A stretch of DNA of 64,000 nt from Cavia porcellus (taxonomy: Eukaryota > Chordata > Mammalia > Rodentia > Caviidae). Numbering within the stretch: position 1 is the stretch's first letter; each line of letters begins with the position of its first letter. The notes beneath the pieces are model-generated. The model was not told the DNA's origin, did not search any database, and worked only from the letters and a program-made list of their open reading frames with translations. The stretch lies in the NCBI RefSeq assembly GCF_034190915.1, contig NW_026947484.1, forward strand, positions 206,224,657 through 206,288,656. The letters are read 5' to 3'. The position numbers and the translations under genes are program-made. This document shows positions 11,681 through 23,862 of the stretch, piece by piece.

Positions 11681-13983
11681 TCCTGAGATAGCAGTCTCTT
11701 GTTCTATCCAAGTGCCACCGTGATTCCTGTGTGAGGAGGAGGGCTTCCATAGTCTAGGACAGGAAATGCATTTATATTTGTCATATTAAGATATCAAACA
11801 AATTCTAGCACGATCTGTATAAGGTTTGGGTATATATGAATGAGTTAACCACAGCTTTTGTAGTTGCTGGTGAATGTTGGTATTTTAAACTGTTTAAAGA
11901 TAAAGAAAATGAAGGAGGCATGAGAAAGTATTAAGATGGAGTGAGAGAAAGTAAATGAGAGAGGTCAGCTTAAAAAGTACATTCATGCATTTTTTAGGAT
12001 GAGACATGTTATGAGAAGTGAGTCATTAGGTGATTCTGTGGTTGTGCAGATGTCACAATCAAAGAGGGCTATGATGTCACTGGGAAATATGATCTTATGA
12101 GACCACAGTTTTGTGGGCAGTCTATCATCTTCAAAACATCATTAGATGTCACATGCCTATATCCAGCACTCTCAAGTTAAACAAAATAGAATACATATAA
12201 TTCTATTTTATAAAAGTGTACAAAGTGCAAAGTCATCTCTTGGCCACAAGAAAATAATATTTGTATAAGAAGAGGATGTTATAGTGGGGCCTGTAGTCAC
12301 TTTTGGGGATGATAAATATATCTATACTTTGACTATTGTGATGGATTCATGGTTTGTACATACATCAAAACTCAGCAAATTATTCATTTTATAAATTATC
12401 AGTTCTATAGCAACAACGAAGTAAAAATACAAAGATATATTCATTTTGAGACTGAATTCCAGTAAGGAGAATTGTTTCAAGTGACAATAATAACCCCAAA
12501 TGTATCCTATATCTTTATTTTCTGGGGACCAATAGATGGGCAATAGAATCAGATAATAGGAAAGTGAGACAAAATTCTAGCTGTGTTTGCATCTTTGCTC
12601 CCTTTCCCCTCTACTTCTTTCTCTTTATTTAGTCTTTTCTGTTTCTACTTCCTACTCCTCAAGTCACTAGAATGTGAAAGGATACATCTGTTCCTGCAAA
12701 AGCTATTTTGCAGTGCAATTAGGCTTTCCTTACCTTAGCTCCCCAGGAAGTTGGAGACTCCTGTGCTCACTGGCATAATGGATGGTGCTCACTCTTCTCA
12801 CCCAGGTGTGTGGAGGCTATTACACAACACATGGGCAGAAAGACTGGCTTCCTGGCATGCAACACAAGGCTGCTCTTCCCTCCCTGAACCCCTTCAGAAC
12901 TGGAGCAGCTGCTATCCTCTAGGTGACCAAGTCCTGCCATCATTCATGGGCCCAGGCCAACTGACAAGCAAAGGTGGTGCACTGCAGCCTGAACAAACAG
13001 TTCTGCAGCCGTCTCTGGCATCAGGCTGTGTGAAGAGAAGAAACCTGAGCTTTGTGACCTGATTGGAGTTTGAGGTTAGAGAAAAAAACTATTTAGGATT
13101 CCTACTCATGCTACTTTCAGTTTCATTCCAGAAGCTTCAATGACTCCTATTTTTCTAACATGTAGTATCTGCTTCCCAGGATAGATATGTTGTAGCCAGA
13201 GCATCCAATTCCTTTGCAGATATTTAATTTGTCACTTTAATGATTAAATAAAAAATGCATTTATTCATAATTTTTAGGCATAAAGTATATCAGCAATAGT
13301 TAATAACAATGAATAAGCACAATAATTAGTGTGATCATTCTTTAACTTTTTATAATGAACCATTAATAAAATAAGGGATACTTCTAAAATTTGGACATCA
13401 ACTCTACTCTGAATATTTTGAAGCTACTCTGTTCTCTAGTCTACTTTTCATTATTACATTATTGCGTCTGAGACCTCAATTTGTTCTCTGGTGAATAACT
13501 CTGTAAGGGAAAAAATTATATGGACTAACTTTTTACTCTCCTAGATCAATTATACAAGTATATCATTATAAATTCACTGAAACAGCCTATTTCAGTATTT
13601 CTTCTCAGTATAACCAGCCTCTGTAGATGAGCAGAAATAATTCTCTTCATGTCAGAAATTTTAATTAAACTACTCTGAAAATAAGCATGTGGCAGGGCTG
13701 GCAAAGGCTTAATTTAATCATATTTCCTGATGAGCTGTCTCTAGTGCTTTCCTGAATGGCAAGATATTGGGATTAGATGTGGCCCCACCACTGGAAGGAA
13801 GGACGTGGATGTCTTGGGGGTCAGCATCCTGTAATCTTTAGTCTTTTGAACTTTCATAGTAAATTGAAATCAAAGAGTACAGGATGTTTTTGGCTTATAG
13901 AATGTCTTGAATTATTCATGTGACTAGACCACATGAAATTAACTGATGATGCTTATTTACATATATATCTCTTACATCTTTTT
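11681..13983. other. Anonymous DNA with one GC-richer island
   Basis: No recognised repeat over 2.3 kb. Positions 12745-13065 are clearly richer in G and C than the surroundings and give a 103-codon open frame (12751-13062, plus). The predicted peptide has no motif I recognise, no clear splice signals flank it, and I do not call it a gene. The rest is AT-rich. Confidence 0.5.
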
Positions 13984-14130
13984 ATTATTTAATAAAAATT
14001 TATTGATCTCATGCATTTGCCAACCATGCTCTAAGCACTTACAAATATTTGCTTTTTTAAGCCTTGAAATAACCTATGAGGTAGATCTTCTCATTAGTTT
14101 CATTTTCCTCATGGGAGAAATTAAGCATCC
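13984..14130 (-). mobile_element. MIR SINE remnant
   Basis: Reverse complement of the MIR core and 3' half: 'atttattgatctcatgcat', 'catgctctaagcactta', 'aataacctatgaggtaga' and 'tttcattttcctcatggg'. It is very old, as expected for MIR. Confidence 0.7.
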
Positions 14131-16340
14131 TTCTCAGTTGATTTTGAATTAGGTTCATTAGAACTTTTCAAAACTCAGAATTCATCAGAATTATGAACAT
14201 ATATCTGGAAAGAGCCAGAACCCTCATGCACCTTCATATGTAGCCCTTCTAACTCCTCTAATAAACCCCTAGAATGATGGCTTGGTTTCAGTCCAGTGTA
14301 GTACATGTGCTGATGTTCAAACTCCCTACAGCATTCAGCTGCGATATATGTTCTATTCTGCTTCTTGACACTAATTCTGAGAATTCTCTGCTCCCTATTA
14401 TCCCCCATACACACAGAAATTTGAGAAGAAATAATCTTTTTACATTTGCATATATATTGGTGGCTAGATGATGATTAGACTTGAGATTTTGTATTTGTCA
14501 ACTGGGGAAAAATGATGACATCTTTGTGGTGAGATCCATGTTCCTATTGGAAAATGAATTTGCAATACATTTTCACATGAAATGAATTAAAAAGCAAAAG
14601 AGAAAAGTTTTTTTAATAGAATTGAATTTAATTTATAAACTTTCCTATTAGTATTGGAAAACTTGTTCATAGAGTGCTTGCATTGATTCTGCAATGCAAT
14701 TATTGTTATTGTTGAATATACATTTACAAGGATCCAAATAGGCATAAGCTTTATTGGATTAGAGGTGTATCTTTTCTACTAATACTTGGTAAAACATGCA
14801 GTTAAAATCAGCTTGTGGGTGATCATAACATCTAATCCACTCTTAGTAACTATTCATGTATCTGTCTTTGAAAGCCTGTGCTACTAGCCAATTCATCTCT
14901 TTTTCTGTCCATCTGTGGTTGTTTCACAAGAATATGGTTTAGCCACTTCCTTAAATATCTTTTAAAAAAGTGGTGTGATGGGCTGCTTCCAAGGAAATCT
15001 AAACTTTTGTAAGAGGTTTTTGCTATTAAAAACTCTACCTTTAAATAATTGTTGATCAATACGTCTTTTTGAAAAGGTTAGAGATGGTTTGGCAACATTG
15101 AATTAATTTTCTCAGTTATTGTTACTGAGAACTCATGGGGAAAAACCCAAACCAGAAATGGCATTGTTTTGTGGACTGTGGTTTGGTTTTGAGAGCACAG
15201 TCTTACATGAAACTTGGGCAAGAAGATGTACATGTACCAGCTGAGTGATACTGGATATATTGTCTGTGTTCCTGAGCACTGCAGGTCAGCACTAGAATTC
15301 TCTCACTTTCTTTGTTTCTCTCTAGCTCTGAAAACTTCTAAGCTAGAATTTCCTCTGGTCTCAATGTCTCTGACCTGTTTATTCAGTGTCGATTGGCCAT
15401 ATGCTCAACTCACAGATACCAAGGTGGTGGTAGCTCCTAGGGAAATCTGGAAACTCTTTCTCTCTGTCTCAAGAAATTTGCTTTTATTTAGAGGTTTGAA
15501 GACTTTTATATTTCTGTCCCTATGACTGTCTTTTAGTGTTGGAAAAATTTAAGCAGCTTCTTACACATGGGATTCTTTTATCTTTCCAATTTTCTATATA
15601 TTTAGGATGCATATTTTCAAGATAGTATTGGTGTGGCCTTATTGATTGTTAAGATAAATGTAAAAATCCATATTTATTTATAAATAGCATTGCCTCCATC
15701 CTATTACCCCTTCCTCAGTATCATCTTGACCTTACAATAACCTTTGTCCTGTCCCTCCCCCAGAGGTAACTGATAGGAACCGAACAGAGTGCTTAGGTAC
15801 TGGGACCATGCCTTCTCTGGCTGGTTGTTGCCTGGAACCAGTCTAGGATCAGCTGGTTTTTGAATATTAACTCTGAGTATAGGAATCTAACTTTAGATGA
15901 GTTTGGCTTTGGGCTGAGCTAGTCAAGGATAAGTGCACATAGACAAAAATAATTCAAAGACCATGCCTTAGTGAAAGTTATATGACTTATGAGTATTCTA
16001 AAGCATTATGATAGTAGCATCAAACTTCACAGTAGTCTTCTACCAAGAGGAATGAATAACAAAGCATTTGTTTAAAAGAGACAAGCCTTCCCCAAACAGA
16101 CTGTTCTTAATTCAGCTTTTATTTTCTCTTACTCTATGAAAGTTGTAATGGTTATATCCTCAATATAGAATATGATGAATCATTAGGTGACTATAATGTT
16201 AAAAAGTAGTTCTTACTGAGGGTATGAGTAGGTGATGATGCACAATGAGACCTTGTCTTGGTCACAAAATGATAGGTCAAATTTGTGGCAGATCAGAAGT
16301 TTTAAAGAGAATTTCTGTAATTGAGTTACAGTTGCTCAAG

Positions 16341-16341
<1 letters not shown>
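14131..16341. other. Anonymous DNA
   Basis: No exon or repeat recognised in this 2.2-kb AT-rich stretch. The longest open frame (15214-15525, plus, 103 codons) shows no motif. Confidence 0.5.
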
Positions 16342-16384
<43 letters not shown>

Positions 16385-16414
16385 TATCTATCTACCTATC
16401 ATCTATGTATCTAT
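16342..16414. repeat. (TATC)n tetranucleotide microsatellite
   Basis: About ten uninterrupted TATC units to about 16384, followed by imperfect units to about 16414. Long perfect tetranucleotide runs of this kind are usually length-polymorphic. Confidence 0.95.
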
Positions 16415-17110
16415 GAAAGCTTGAATACAGTAGAGTATACATCACCCATATTAATACTGTGAATGTGTGCTAGACAAATTTTGATTTGGAAACTATTTTG
16501 GGAAAGATGTTTGTTCACTTGCTGACTCTCTGGTTAAACACTGAGACTCAAGTCAATGACCCAAAGAACACAAAGGCCAGGAACTTGTAGAAATTTTTAC
16601 ATTCTCTTAATTCTTCCCAATAACACTGTGGAGGAGAAGTTACTAATTTAACTTTTAAGAGGAAGTTCAGAATGGCCGGCTGAGTGATTAGCTGTGCCTT
16701 TTCACAGAAAATGTCTCAGAGCACTTTCCGTGTGTGTATTTCCACTCATTTCAGTGTTGTAAAGATGGATAAGTCACATCTGCTGCTTTTAGAAAACTTC
16801 TGTTGTAATTCTCAGTACTTACTTTTGTATTTTTCTTTTATAGAAAACTGTTATTTCAGTTCAACAAAATCAGAAGTATTTAATTGATCTGTGGAAATTA
16901 ATACTGTGTGGAAGAGTATTCAGGAAGAGACAAAGAGTATGTTTAAGACAAGAAGGGAATTGACATTATCAGGCTGCTTTTTTTTGGGTCAAAATAAATT
17001 CTTTTGTTTCTACTAGTTTCTTTGGGTTAAAAAGTTAAGAGCAGACAAATCAGGGTTTTAAAATCTTTATCAAATGATCACTCATTATTGCTATCTTATT
17101 TTGTATACAA
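16415..17110. other. Anonymous DNA
   Basis: Nothing recognised. A 67-codon open frame at 16684-16887 (plus) has no motif. Confidence 0.5.
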
Positions 17111-17114
17111 ATTC

Positions 17115-17262
17115 CTATCTGATCCTTGAAACGATGCTCCAAGAATAGTGTTAACATCATTTCACTGATGAAATAACTGAACCTGTGTAATGTTTCCTAA
17201 ATTGCATGGTTAGAGTTGGAGATTTGAGCCCCATCTCAAAATTGTTGTCTGCTATGGCACTT
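17115..17262 (-). mobile_element. MIR SINE remnant
   Basis: Reads as the reverse complement of MIR: 'tgatccttgaaacgatgctc', 'catcatttcactgatgaaat', a 'tgcatggttagagttgga' block and 'gatttgagccccatctc'. Heavily diverged. Confidence 0.6.
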
Positions 17263-17409
17263 CTGTAGAACAAAGATTTATTTTGAACTTTAAGAATATG
17301 AAAAGTGAAAGGATCAGTTTTGACCTTTTCTCCACTGTGGTTTCCAACTTAGTTTAATATAGAGAGGATGAATATCGAAGTTTTAAATATCAACAATCAA
17401 TTTTATTTG

Positions 17410-17826
17410 AGCCAATGTGGGAAGCCCTGTAATTGGCTGCCACCTTATCTCTGCAGGCTGCACCACCTTAACTCCCTCTAGGAGTTAAGTTTGGTAGTTA
17501 AGCAGCACCTTGCCTAGCTTGTTTGGCCTGGCCTATTCAGGAATTATGCTAATAAGCGTGCCTTAAGAGCCTGCACATGGCAAATTTGAAAATTTGATTT
17601 AACCCATGACCCTTAGTCTTGCCACTGTTGCTAAGTTACCTGCTGATGGCTCAGAGCCCAACTCCCTCCTCCTCAACACCCTATATATTTGATACTTTTT
17701 CCTTGAATAAATGAGACTTGATCAGACTCCTGTCTTGTCTCGGTTCCTTGTGTCTCTTGTTTCCCTTTCATCCTCACTCCCCCTCTAGGGTCTCCGTGGA
17801 CATACCCACATGCCAGGACAAGCCAA
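17410..17826 (+). mobile_element. ERV class II (ERVK/IAP-like) solo LTR
   Basis: A 405-bp LTR at 17416-17820 begins TGTGGGAAG and ends GGACA. It is flanked by a perfect 6-bp duplication, agccaa (17410-17415 and 17821-17826), the length typical of class II retroviruses. Inside are a TATA-like 'ctatatatttgata' near 17682 and a polyadenylation signal in 'ccttgaataaatgag' near 17705. A C/T-rich 3' part follows. No internal viral genes are present, so the provirus has recombined down to one LTR. A TATA box and AATAAA could in principle act on neighbouring transcription. Confidence 0.88.
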
Positions 17827-18624
17827 CAAGGCACTACGATGCCAATTGCTTACAGTATCAGATTTTAAGGGTTTTTATATTATGAATACAATGCCAAAAT
17901 ATCTTATGCTGGAAAGATGAACTGTAAGATAAAGCAGTTGAAAAATAATTGAAGCTACTACTAAGACTAGAGCGTATGAGATAGTATTTTGAGGGAAAAT
18001 ATTCTGTGAATTAAAATCTTCATCTATAAATAAATTACATATATTTCAAATATTTGATAGACAACTAAGGTTTTTAAAAAAGTTTTCTGGTCTAAAGACC
18101 GAGTGAACACAGCACATTGCACTGACTGTACATAAGAAGCTGCTTTTTGCAAACCACTGCCTCTGACAGGAACTGTGAAGCAGTTCTAATTCAGAGGTCA
18201 GCTACTGCAAGGTGATTCATTAACTCCTTAATCATACAAATATGGTCCAAGCCACACTCTCTCAGTACAGATAATGGATATGGCAAACAAGTTCTGTATG
18301 CACCACTGTCACTGACCTCAGAAAGAAATCTATCCTTGTAGAGTGAGTCTGCTTTTTTCTTCTTTTAATGGCCAAATAATCACTTTCCCTTCCAAGGTAC
18401 AGCTCTACTTGATCCCATTTTTAGTCTGATTAGCTAAGATTTAGTTTTAGGGATTAGAAAACACCACATTATTGTCACAAATTATTTAAATAAGTTCTGA
18501 AGTGATTCATCCTGTACAATTTACATGGACTTGCCCACTTTTCTCCTTAGCTTTTATTCCAACCAGCTCTCATACTGGACAGGAGATCCTGCACATTCAC
18601 ACTGTTTCATTTTGCATTACTAAA
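17827..18624. other. Anonymous DNA
   Basis: No gene or repeat recognised. Confidence 0.5.
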
Positions 18625-18765
18625 ATTTCATATCCTCTGATTAGCAACTCCCTATTTCCCCATCCTACCTAACAGCTGACAATAACCATTCTTTGCTTCT
18701 ATGACTTTGACTACTTTGACTTTGACTCATGTCAGTGAAAGCACACAATATTTAAGTGGGTAATT
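18625..18765 (-). mobile_element. Old L1 3' UTR fragment
   Basis: The C-rich 'actccctatttccccatcct' block followed by 'acaataaccattctttgctt' and 'ctatgactttgact' matches the reverse complement of an L1M-type 3' UTR, the same region seen at about 5.97 kb. Confidence 0.65.
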
Positions 18766-19330
18766 TAATTAACAGAACAACTAGTAACTATTAAAAATGG
18801 GCTAAGTCCTTACACAGACATTTCTTCAAAAGAGACATACAAATGTCCAATAAATATAAAAAGGGTCACTAATCACCAGAGAAATGCAAATTAAAGTCAC
18901 AGTGAAATACAAACCCTTACCTAATAGGAGGGCTCTTATAAAAACAAGATTAAAAATATTGTTGAGGATGTGAAGAAAAAGAAACTTTTGAACATTTTCA
19001 CTAGGAATGCAAAATGATGCAGTTATTATGGAAAACAGTATGACAGTTCCTCAAGGAATAAAAAACTATCATATAATCTAGCAAATAAGAAATCCCATTT
19101 TCTGAGTATTCATCCAAAAGAACTGAAATCAGCATCTGGAAGTGATAGCGGCACTCCTTTATAGCACTATTTGCAATAGTCGGGATGTGAAACAGACTCA
19201 AATACTCACTGTTGGGTGAATGAATGAAGTGTGACATATAAATACAATGGAATGTTACGCAGCCATAAAAAGAAGAAAATTCTATAATGACAACACAAAT
19301 AAACCTTGAAAACAGTGTTTTAAGTGAATT
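18766..19330 (+). mobile_element. Old L1 (L1M-type) ORF2 3' end
   Basis: It follows the C-terminal coding region of L1 ORF2 in order: 'cagacatttcttcaaaagag', 'aatcaccagagaaatgcaaa', 'gttgaggatgtgaagaaaaa', 'ttatggaaaacagtatga', and 'gcagccataaaaagaagaaa' at the end. It lies head-to-head with the minus-strand L1 3' UTR piece just before it. No intact frame remains. Confidence 0.85.
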
Positions 19331-19347
19331 AGCACATTATTTCTTTC

Positions 19348-19372
19348 TTTCTTTTTTTTTTTTTTTTTTTGA
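19348..19372. repeat. Poly-T / (CTTT)n tract
   Basis: A short CTTT run leads into about twenty consecutive T residues. No SINE body adjoins it clearly, so it is noted as simple repeat only. Confidence 0.85.
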
Positions 19373-21472
19373 AAATGAGCCTACTATGAGTAGGGCCATG
19401 AGCCCAGTATATTCTCTTGTTGTGCAGTTATTGTGAGGTACTCACATGTGTATGAGGCAATAAAGAAAAGATAAAGTGAATTCCCATCCCTGTTATAACT
19501 TTTAGCATGAAAGAAGTATTTCGTTCTGTAAGTTAGTGTTTCCTGCTGAAAGTATTTGAAATTTGGAAATTGTTAACATTTTTACAGAGTATTCTCATGG
19601 TGGTTCTCTGCACTAAATAAGGCCTGTCCATTAATATTATTTGTATTTCCTTTTTTGTGAGTTGCCTTTTGAGATAACTTCCCTTCCTCTTGAGAAGAAT
19701 TGCAAAGTTTTCCGTGTCAGGGGAAAGGGGAGGCAGAGAACAGTGATATTGCTTTTCCTTTTCCACATAAGTGCCTGCCATATCAACATATGTACTATGA
19801 CTGAGGTTAGAGATAGAACTGAGGTCAGAAAATAGTGTAATATGAACACTGTGGAGGTGGTATCAGCATTGTTGATAACATTTATGAGAGGCAACATCAG
19901 TGCTTGAGCACAGAGCCTTCCACAAAACATAAAGTTATCACCTTTTTACTCTGGAGAAAATAAAATGATAGGCCACATGTTTTTGACTTCCTTGAATTTC
20001 CCCACCAGGTGATAATATCTCTGTCAACTGAGATCTGCTGCACTTGTAGATCATGGAAACATGGAACTTATATGAAGGCAATGTCTATCCAAAAAGGAGT
20101 TATACAAGATACAGAAGTCCAACACATTCATTTTTGCATGAGGTAAGGAAATAGTCTTGTTTTCATGCAAAAACCAAGGGAGTAAACACAGAACTATGTT
20201 TTCCTTAGGATTATCTTTGATGGTTTAATGAGTCTTCATGAAATTTCAGGTGCAATCCCAATTCTCAGATCTGCCCATAACTGCATATTTTAATTACTCT
20301 GGAGCATAGAAGGGGGAATTTTGTTAATCCTTAGCTATAACATGCTTCAGTGATTTGAATATTTCAGCCCCTCGACCAGTAGCATGTGTATTCTATATTG
20401 AAGTCACATTAACTATGCAAGGGGCCAAATGAGGACCTGTGAGAATGGTTATCAAAACATGGCCTCAGCATAAGGGATGTTATATCTGGTGCTTAAGTCA
20501 AAGCAACTCCACAAATGTCCAATGAAATGCAGAGCCTATTATAACCTTGAACTAAATATTCATGGAAAAGACTCCAAGGATGTAGCCATCACTACTAATA
20601 ACTTTTTGAGTATGATTTTATTAACTTTACTATATTAGGATTTTTGAAAAAATGAAATAAATTTACTAGAGAGTAGAGGTGCTCTTACCTGTGGTGCTTT
20701 ATTTGTGCAAGATCAGTTTATGTCATGAGTCCAAATAAAAGCTGCTTCTGCAGATTCTGATCTCCTGAACTATGTCTTGGTGATCACCTCCCCCATTTTC
20801 TCCCAATTGAAATTTTGCTTAGATTTGAAAGGCAGCTGATATTAGTAGGGAATGAAGGTGAGAATTATTAGAAGGTTGCTTGAAAACCTGCACACTAAGC
20901 TTGTTCACAGAGCCATCTTATATACCAGTAGCATGCTGATCTCTGTCATATTTAGCCCTCCAATTCTGATGCTGTTGGGGATGACAGAATTTTTGGAAAT
21001 CATTTTTTAAAATGGTCTAAAATTCAGCTTATAAGCCACACAAAACTGTTTATTTACTTTGATAACTTCCTTTTGGAAGTTAATACAATTATTTACCTTA
21101 TTTATCATATTTTATTTCAAAAGCTGTTAAAAAGACATCTTAGAACATAAGGACATGAAGTAAAAAAATAAAGATATCTGAATAATCTGTGGATGTTAGT
21201 CAAGGTTGATGCTTGGTTCAATAATTCAGCATGTACCCTACTACTGTAACATGTAAATAGTAAGAGACTGAGGATGTGAGATATTTGGGGGTCTCTATAT
21301 TATTTTTGCAAAAATTCTATAGTTGTAAATTACTTTAAACAAGAAAAATTTATAAAAGGACAAGTCTGATGTTCAAGGTATATTGCCTCATTCTGACACT
21401 TCTTATGGCTGGCAAAAGAGGAATAAAAAAAAACCCTCCTAAACATCTCCAAATAACTATTATACTCAAAAT
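19373..21472. other. Anonymous DNA
   Basis: No gene recognised. Around 20690-20800 the text 'caaataaaagctgcttctg' followed by a C-rich stretch resembles the polyadenylation and U5 part of a retroviral LTR, but no edges could be found. Open frames up to 97 codons at 19533-19930 lack motifs. Confidence 0.45.
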
Positions 21473-21473
21473 C

Positions 21474-21530
<57 letters not shown>

Positions 21531-21583
21531 TGTATGTATATATATGCATATATATATATGTATGTATATATATATATATATGC
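21473..21583. repeat. Compound (TA)n(TG)n(TA)n microsatellite
   Basis: About ten TA units lead into about sixteen TG units, then interrupted TG/TATG and TA runs. The three-part structure covers about 110 bp of alternating pyrimidine-purine. The open frame that runs through it (21369-21608) is a by-product of the repeat. Confidence 0.95.
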
Positions 21584-22643
21584 ACTTAATTCTGCAGTAA
21601 CTCTATAGCAATAGTTATTATTTTAATGTTACAGAAGAACAAACCAGAAAAATCTTCCAAACAAATAACAACAAAAAAACATTAAAAGATACTCAGAAAG
21701 TTTAGATGATTTGACCAATGAAAAATAGCCAGTTTGTGTTAAATGTTAGAATTTGAACTCATTTTTACCTGTGCTTAAATTTTCTCTACCATATTTTCAT
21801 ATTTCTTCATAAAAATACATCATGAACTTGGAAAATATTTCCAAAAGAGCAGATTTCAAAACAATTTCAAATACAAATTACTAGAAACCAACTGTTTTGA
21901 ACAGGGTAACAATGATCTAGTTGTAAAATTTCTGGTTTACTTATCTTCAGAATTAGTTATATTCTTTTATAGTTGTTGTTACTCATTTCCTGATAAAGTC
22001 TATAATGGTGACAGATCTTTTGCATTTGGGGGAAATGTTTTAATTTCAGGAACAGTGATCCTCTCACACTAAGCCCCTTTCTGAGCTTATTAGACAAAGC
22101 TATCGATTTGGTAGAAAGACTTAACGTGTGGTACTGAGGTGGGCTTTTAGGAATGTGGGGGCTCAAATAATGCTCTGTGTTAACTGAAGTCCCTGAATGT
22201 CTGCTGACATTGTGGTTTCTCTTGTTGCTATTGAGCAATGAGAGGGTCCTGCTGATGAGCTCAAAGAATGATCTGTGGAGAATAAGTTTTCATACCTGTG
22301 GTGGAGGCCATGGCAGTGTGCAGATCCTCTGTCCTCAAGCTGCCAGTCCCTCTACTGAAGACTCACAGGTGACCCATCCTCAGGGGCTGCCACCTGATGG
22401 AGAGAACTCTCTTAAATTTTGCCTCCTCCTTTGGGATAGCCTGCATCTTCTGACTGATGGGTGCTGGGTTACTAATGTCTTGCTCCTTTGCCTTAGTTCA
22501 GGGCATCTCTGAAGAACCAGCAAGGGCTAGAGTTCCCTCTGGTATCAGCTGAAATCTCTTTTGTACTGGGCTCATGCGTCAACTTCACCTTTTACTACAT
22601 TCTGAATTAAAACACTTCCTTCACACCCTTAAAAATTTCCATC
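21584..22643. other. Anonymous DNA, possible MIR trace
   Basis: At 21610-21770 a faint MIR-like order can be seen ('agatgatttgacc' then 'agaatttgaactca') but it is too decayed for a firm call. At 22177-22512 a GC-richer stretch gives a 111-codon open frame without recognised motifs. No gene is called. Confidence 0.4.
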
Positions 22644-22735
22644 CTGGAATACAGCTTAGAGGCAAAGTGCCTGCCAAACAAGTGCGAGGTCTTGAGTTTG
22701 AGTGCCAATACAAGGGAAAAAGAAAGAATTTTGAG
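22644..22735 (+). mobile_element. ID-like tRNA-derived SINE, decayed
   Basis: Carries a tRNA-like promoter order: an A-box region 'tacagcttagaggcaaagt', 'gcctgccaaacaagtgcgag' and a B-box region 'cttgagtttgagtgccaa', then an A-rich tail 'gggaaaaagaaag'. It is a SINE rather than a tRNA gene because no acceptor stem closes and the tail is A-rich. Confidence 0.75.
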
Positions 22736-23074
22736 GATTCAGTAAAATTCTGATCACTCCTGAGAATTCACCAACAAGCAAGTCCTCCCTTTAAACCAGC
22801 ATCATGCATGGGCCTCCAGCACTGGCAGAGGTGAGGGGATGCAGACCCAGCCCCTTCTGCCCTTGGGCTGGGAAACAAAAAGAGCCAACAATCCCAACCC
22901 CCATAAAAATCTCGAGAAACAGTCATAAATAGTTTGCAATAACAGCTGTTCAGGTGAAATGGAATTTGATGCTCATGGTATTTGGTGTTTCACTGACCTT
23001 GCAGATCTAGGGCTGGTGGTCTGATCATCTATTCAGAGGATCATGGTATGCAGTGTGGCATCTATGGGGGTCTC
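22736..23074. other. Anonymous DNA
   Basis: No feature recognised. A GC-richer stretch at about 22800-22900 faintly recalls an L1 5' UTR but could not be aligned by eye. Confidence 0.4.
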
Positions 23075-23525
23075 CTTCTGAAGGTGTGCATTGTTAATTC
23101 CCCAATATCTTATTTTGAAGTCCTCTATCAGTTTCAGTGGTTTGATGGGTTGGGTTATATGGTTTCGTTTTATTCAATTTTGTTGTGTCTGATGGCATGG
23201 GCAGCTATTTTGAAGATAGCAAGATATATTATGGTAGCCATTTTGGATTCACTATTGTCTTGCTCTCATGTCCTTTGTTTTTATGTTCTAATGTCTTTTT
23301 TTTAATGGCTTCTATTCTGTTCCATTTTGTTTGATTTTTACTGTGCCTGAAGATATCTGTAGCTATTTTGAAGACAACAAGAGACATTATCACGACCATT
23401 GTTGATTTCCTGTTGTTGTGAAGTCTTGTGTGTCACTTACACTGATTTGTTTTGATTGGCCTTACTCTGTTTTATTTTGCTTGGTTTTATTCTCTTTAAG
23501 ATGAGATTTAAAATTTTTAAAAATT
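23075..23525 (+). mobile_element. L1/HAL1 3' UTR fragment with tandem units
   Basis: A 3'-end-only copy of the L1 lineage found at 30-34 kb. The recurring unit is seen twice, with its core 'agctattttgaaga' at about 23203 and 23361, a 158-bp spacing. Each core is followed by 'attatggtagccatt' or 'attatcacgaccatt'. The fragment ends in 'tgagatttaaaatttttaaa'. Confidence 0.75.
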
Positions 23526-23548
23526 CTGATCTGTCCTGATAATACATT

Positions 23549-23696
23549 ATAAACCAGGCATGGTGACACATGCTTGTAATCCTAGCTTCCCTGGCTGAAA
23601 AAAGAGAACTGGTGCAAATTCAAAACCAGCCTGGGTTAGAAAGGGAGCTCAAAGCTACCCTGAACTGCATAGTGAGACATTGTCTCAAAAAAAAGA
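23549..23696 (+). mobile_element. B1-like (7SL-derived) SINE
   Basis: Begins 'ccaggcatggtgacacatgc', runs through 'ttgtaatcctagct' and 'caaaaccagcctgggtta', and ends 'agtgagacattgtctcaaaa' with an A-tail. A single-unit 7SL SINE. Confidence 0.88.
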
Positions 23697-23717
23697 CTAA
23701 AAAAAGTGTTCATCCTT

Positions 23718-23862
23718 GAGGTCAAGCATGGTGTTGCATGCCTATAATCTCTCACTCAGGAAGATTGCTGTGAGCCCAAGGCTAGCCTAAATTATACAGT
23801 AAGTTCAAGACCAGCCCCAACTGCATAGTGAAATCCCGTCTAAAAAAGACAAAAAAAATTGT
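23718..23862 (+). mobile_element. B1-like (7SL-derived) SINE, second copy
   Basis: Same family and orientation as the copy about 170 bp upstream: 'caagcatggtgttgcatgcc', 'aagttcaagaccagcccc', 'gtgaaatcccgtctaaaaaa'. The copies differ in many positions, so they are independent insertions or an old tandem rather than a recent duplication. Confidence 0.85.

Noticed and set aside
20690..20800. LTR end with AATAAA and a C-rich tail
   Set aside because: No TG...CA edges or target duplication could be found, so it is mentioned only within the anonymous stretch.
21369..21608. 79-codon frame with Cys-Val and Tyr-Ile repeats
   Set aside because: It is a translation of the TA/TG microsatellite.
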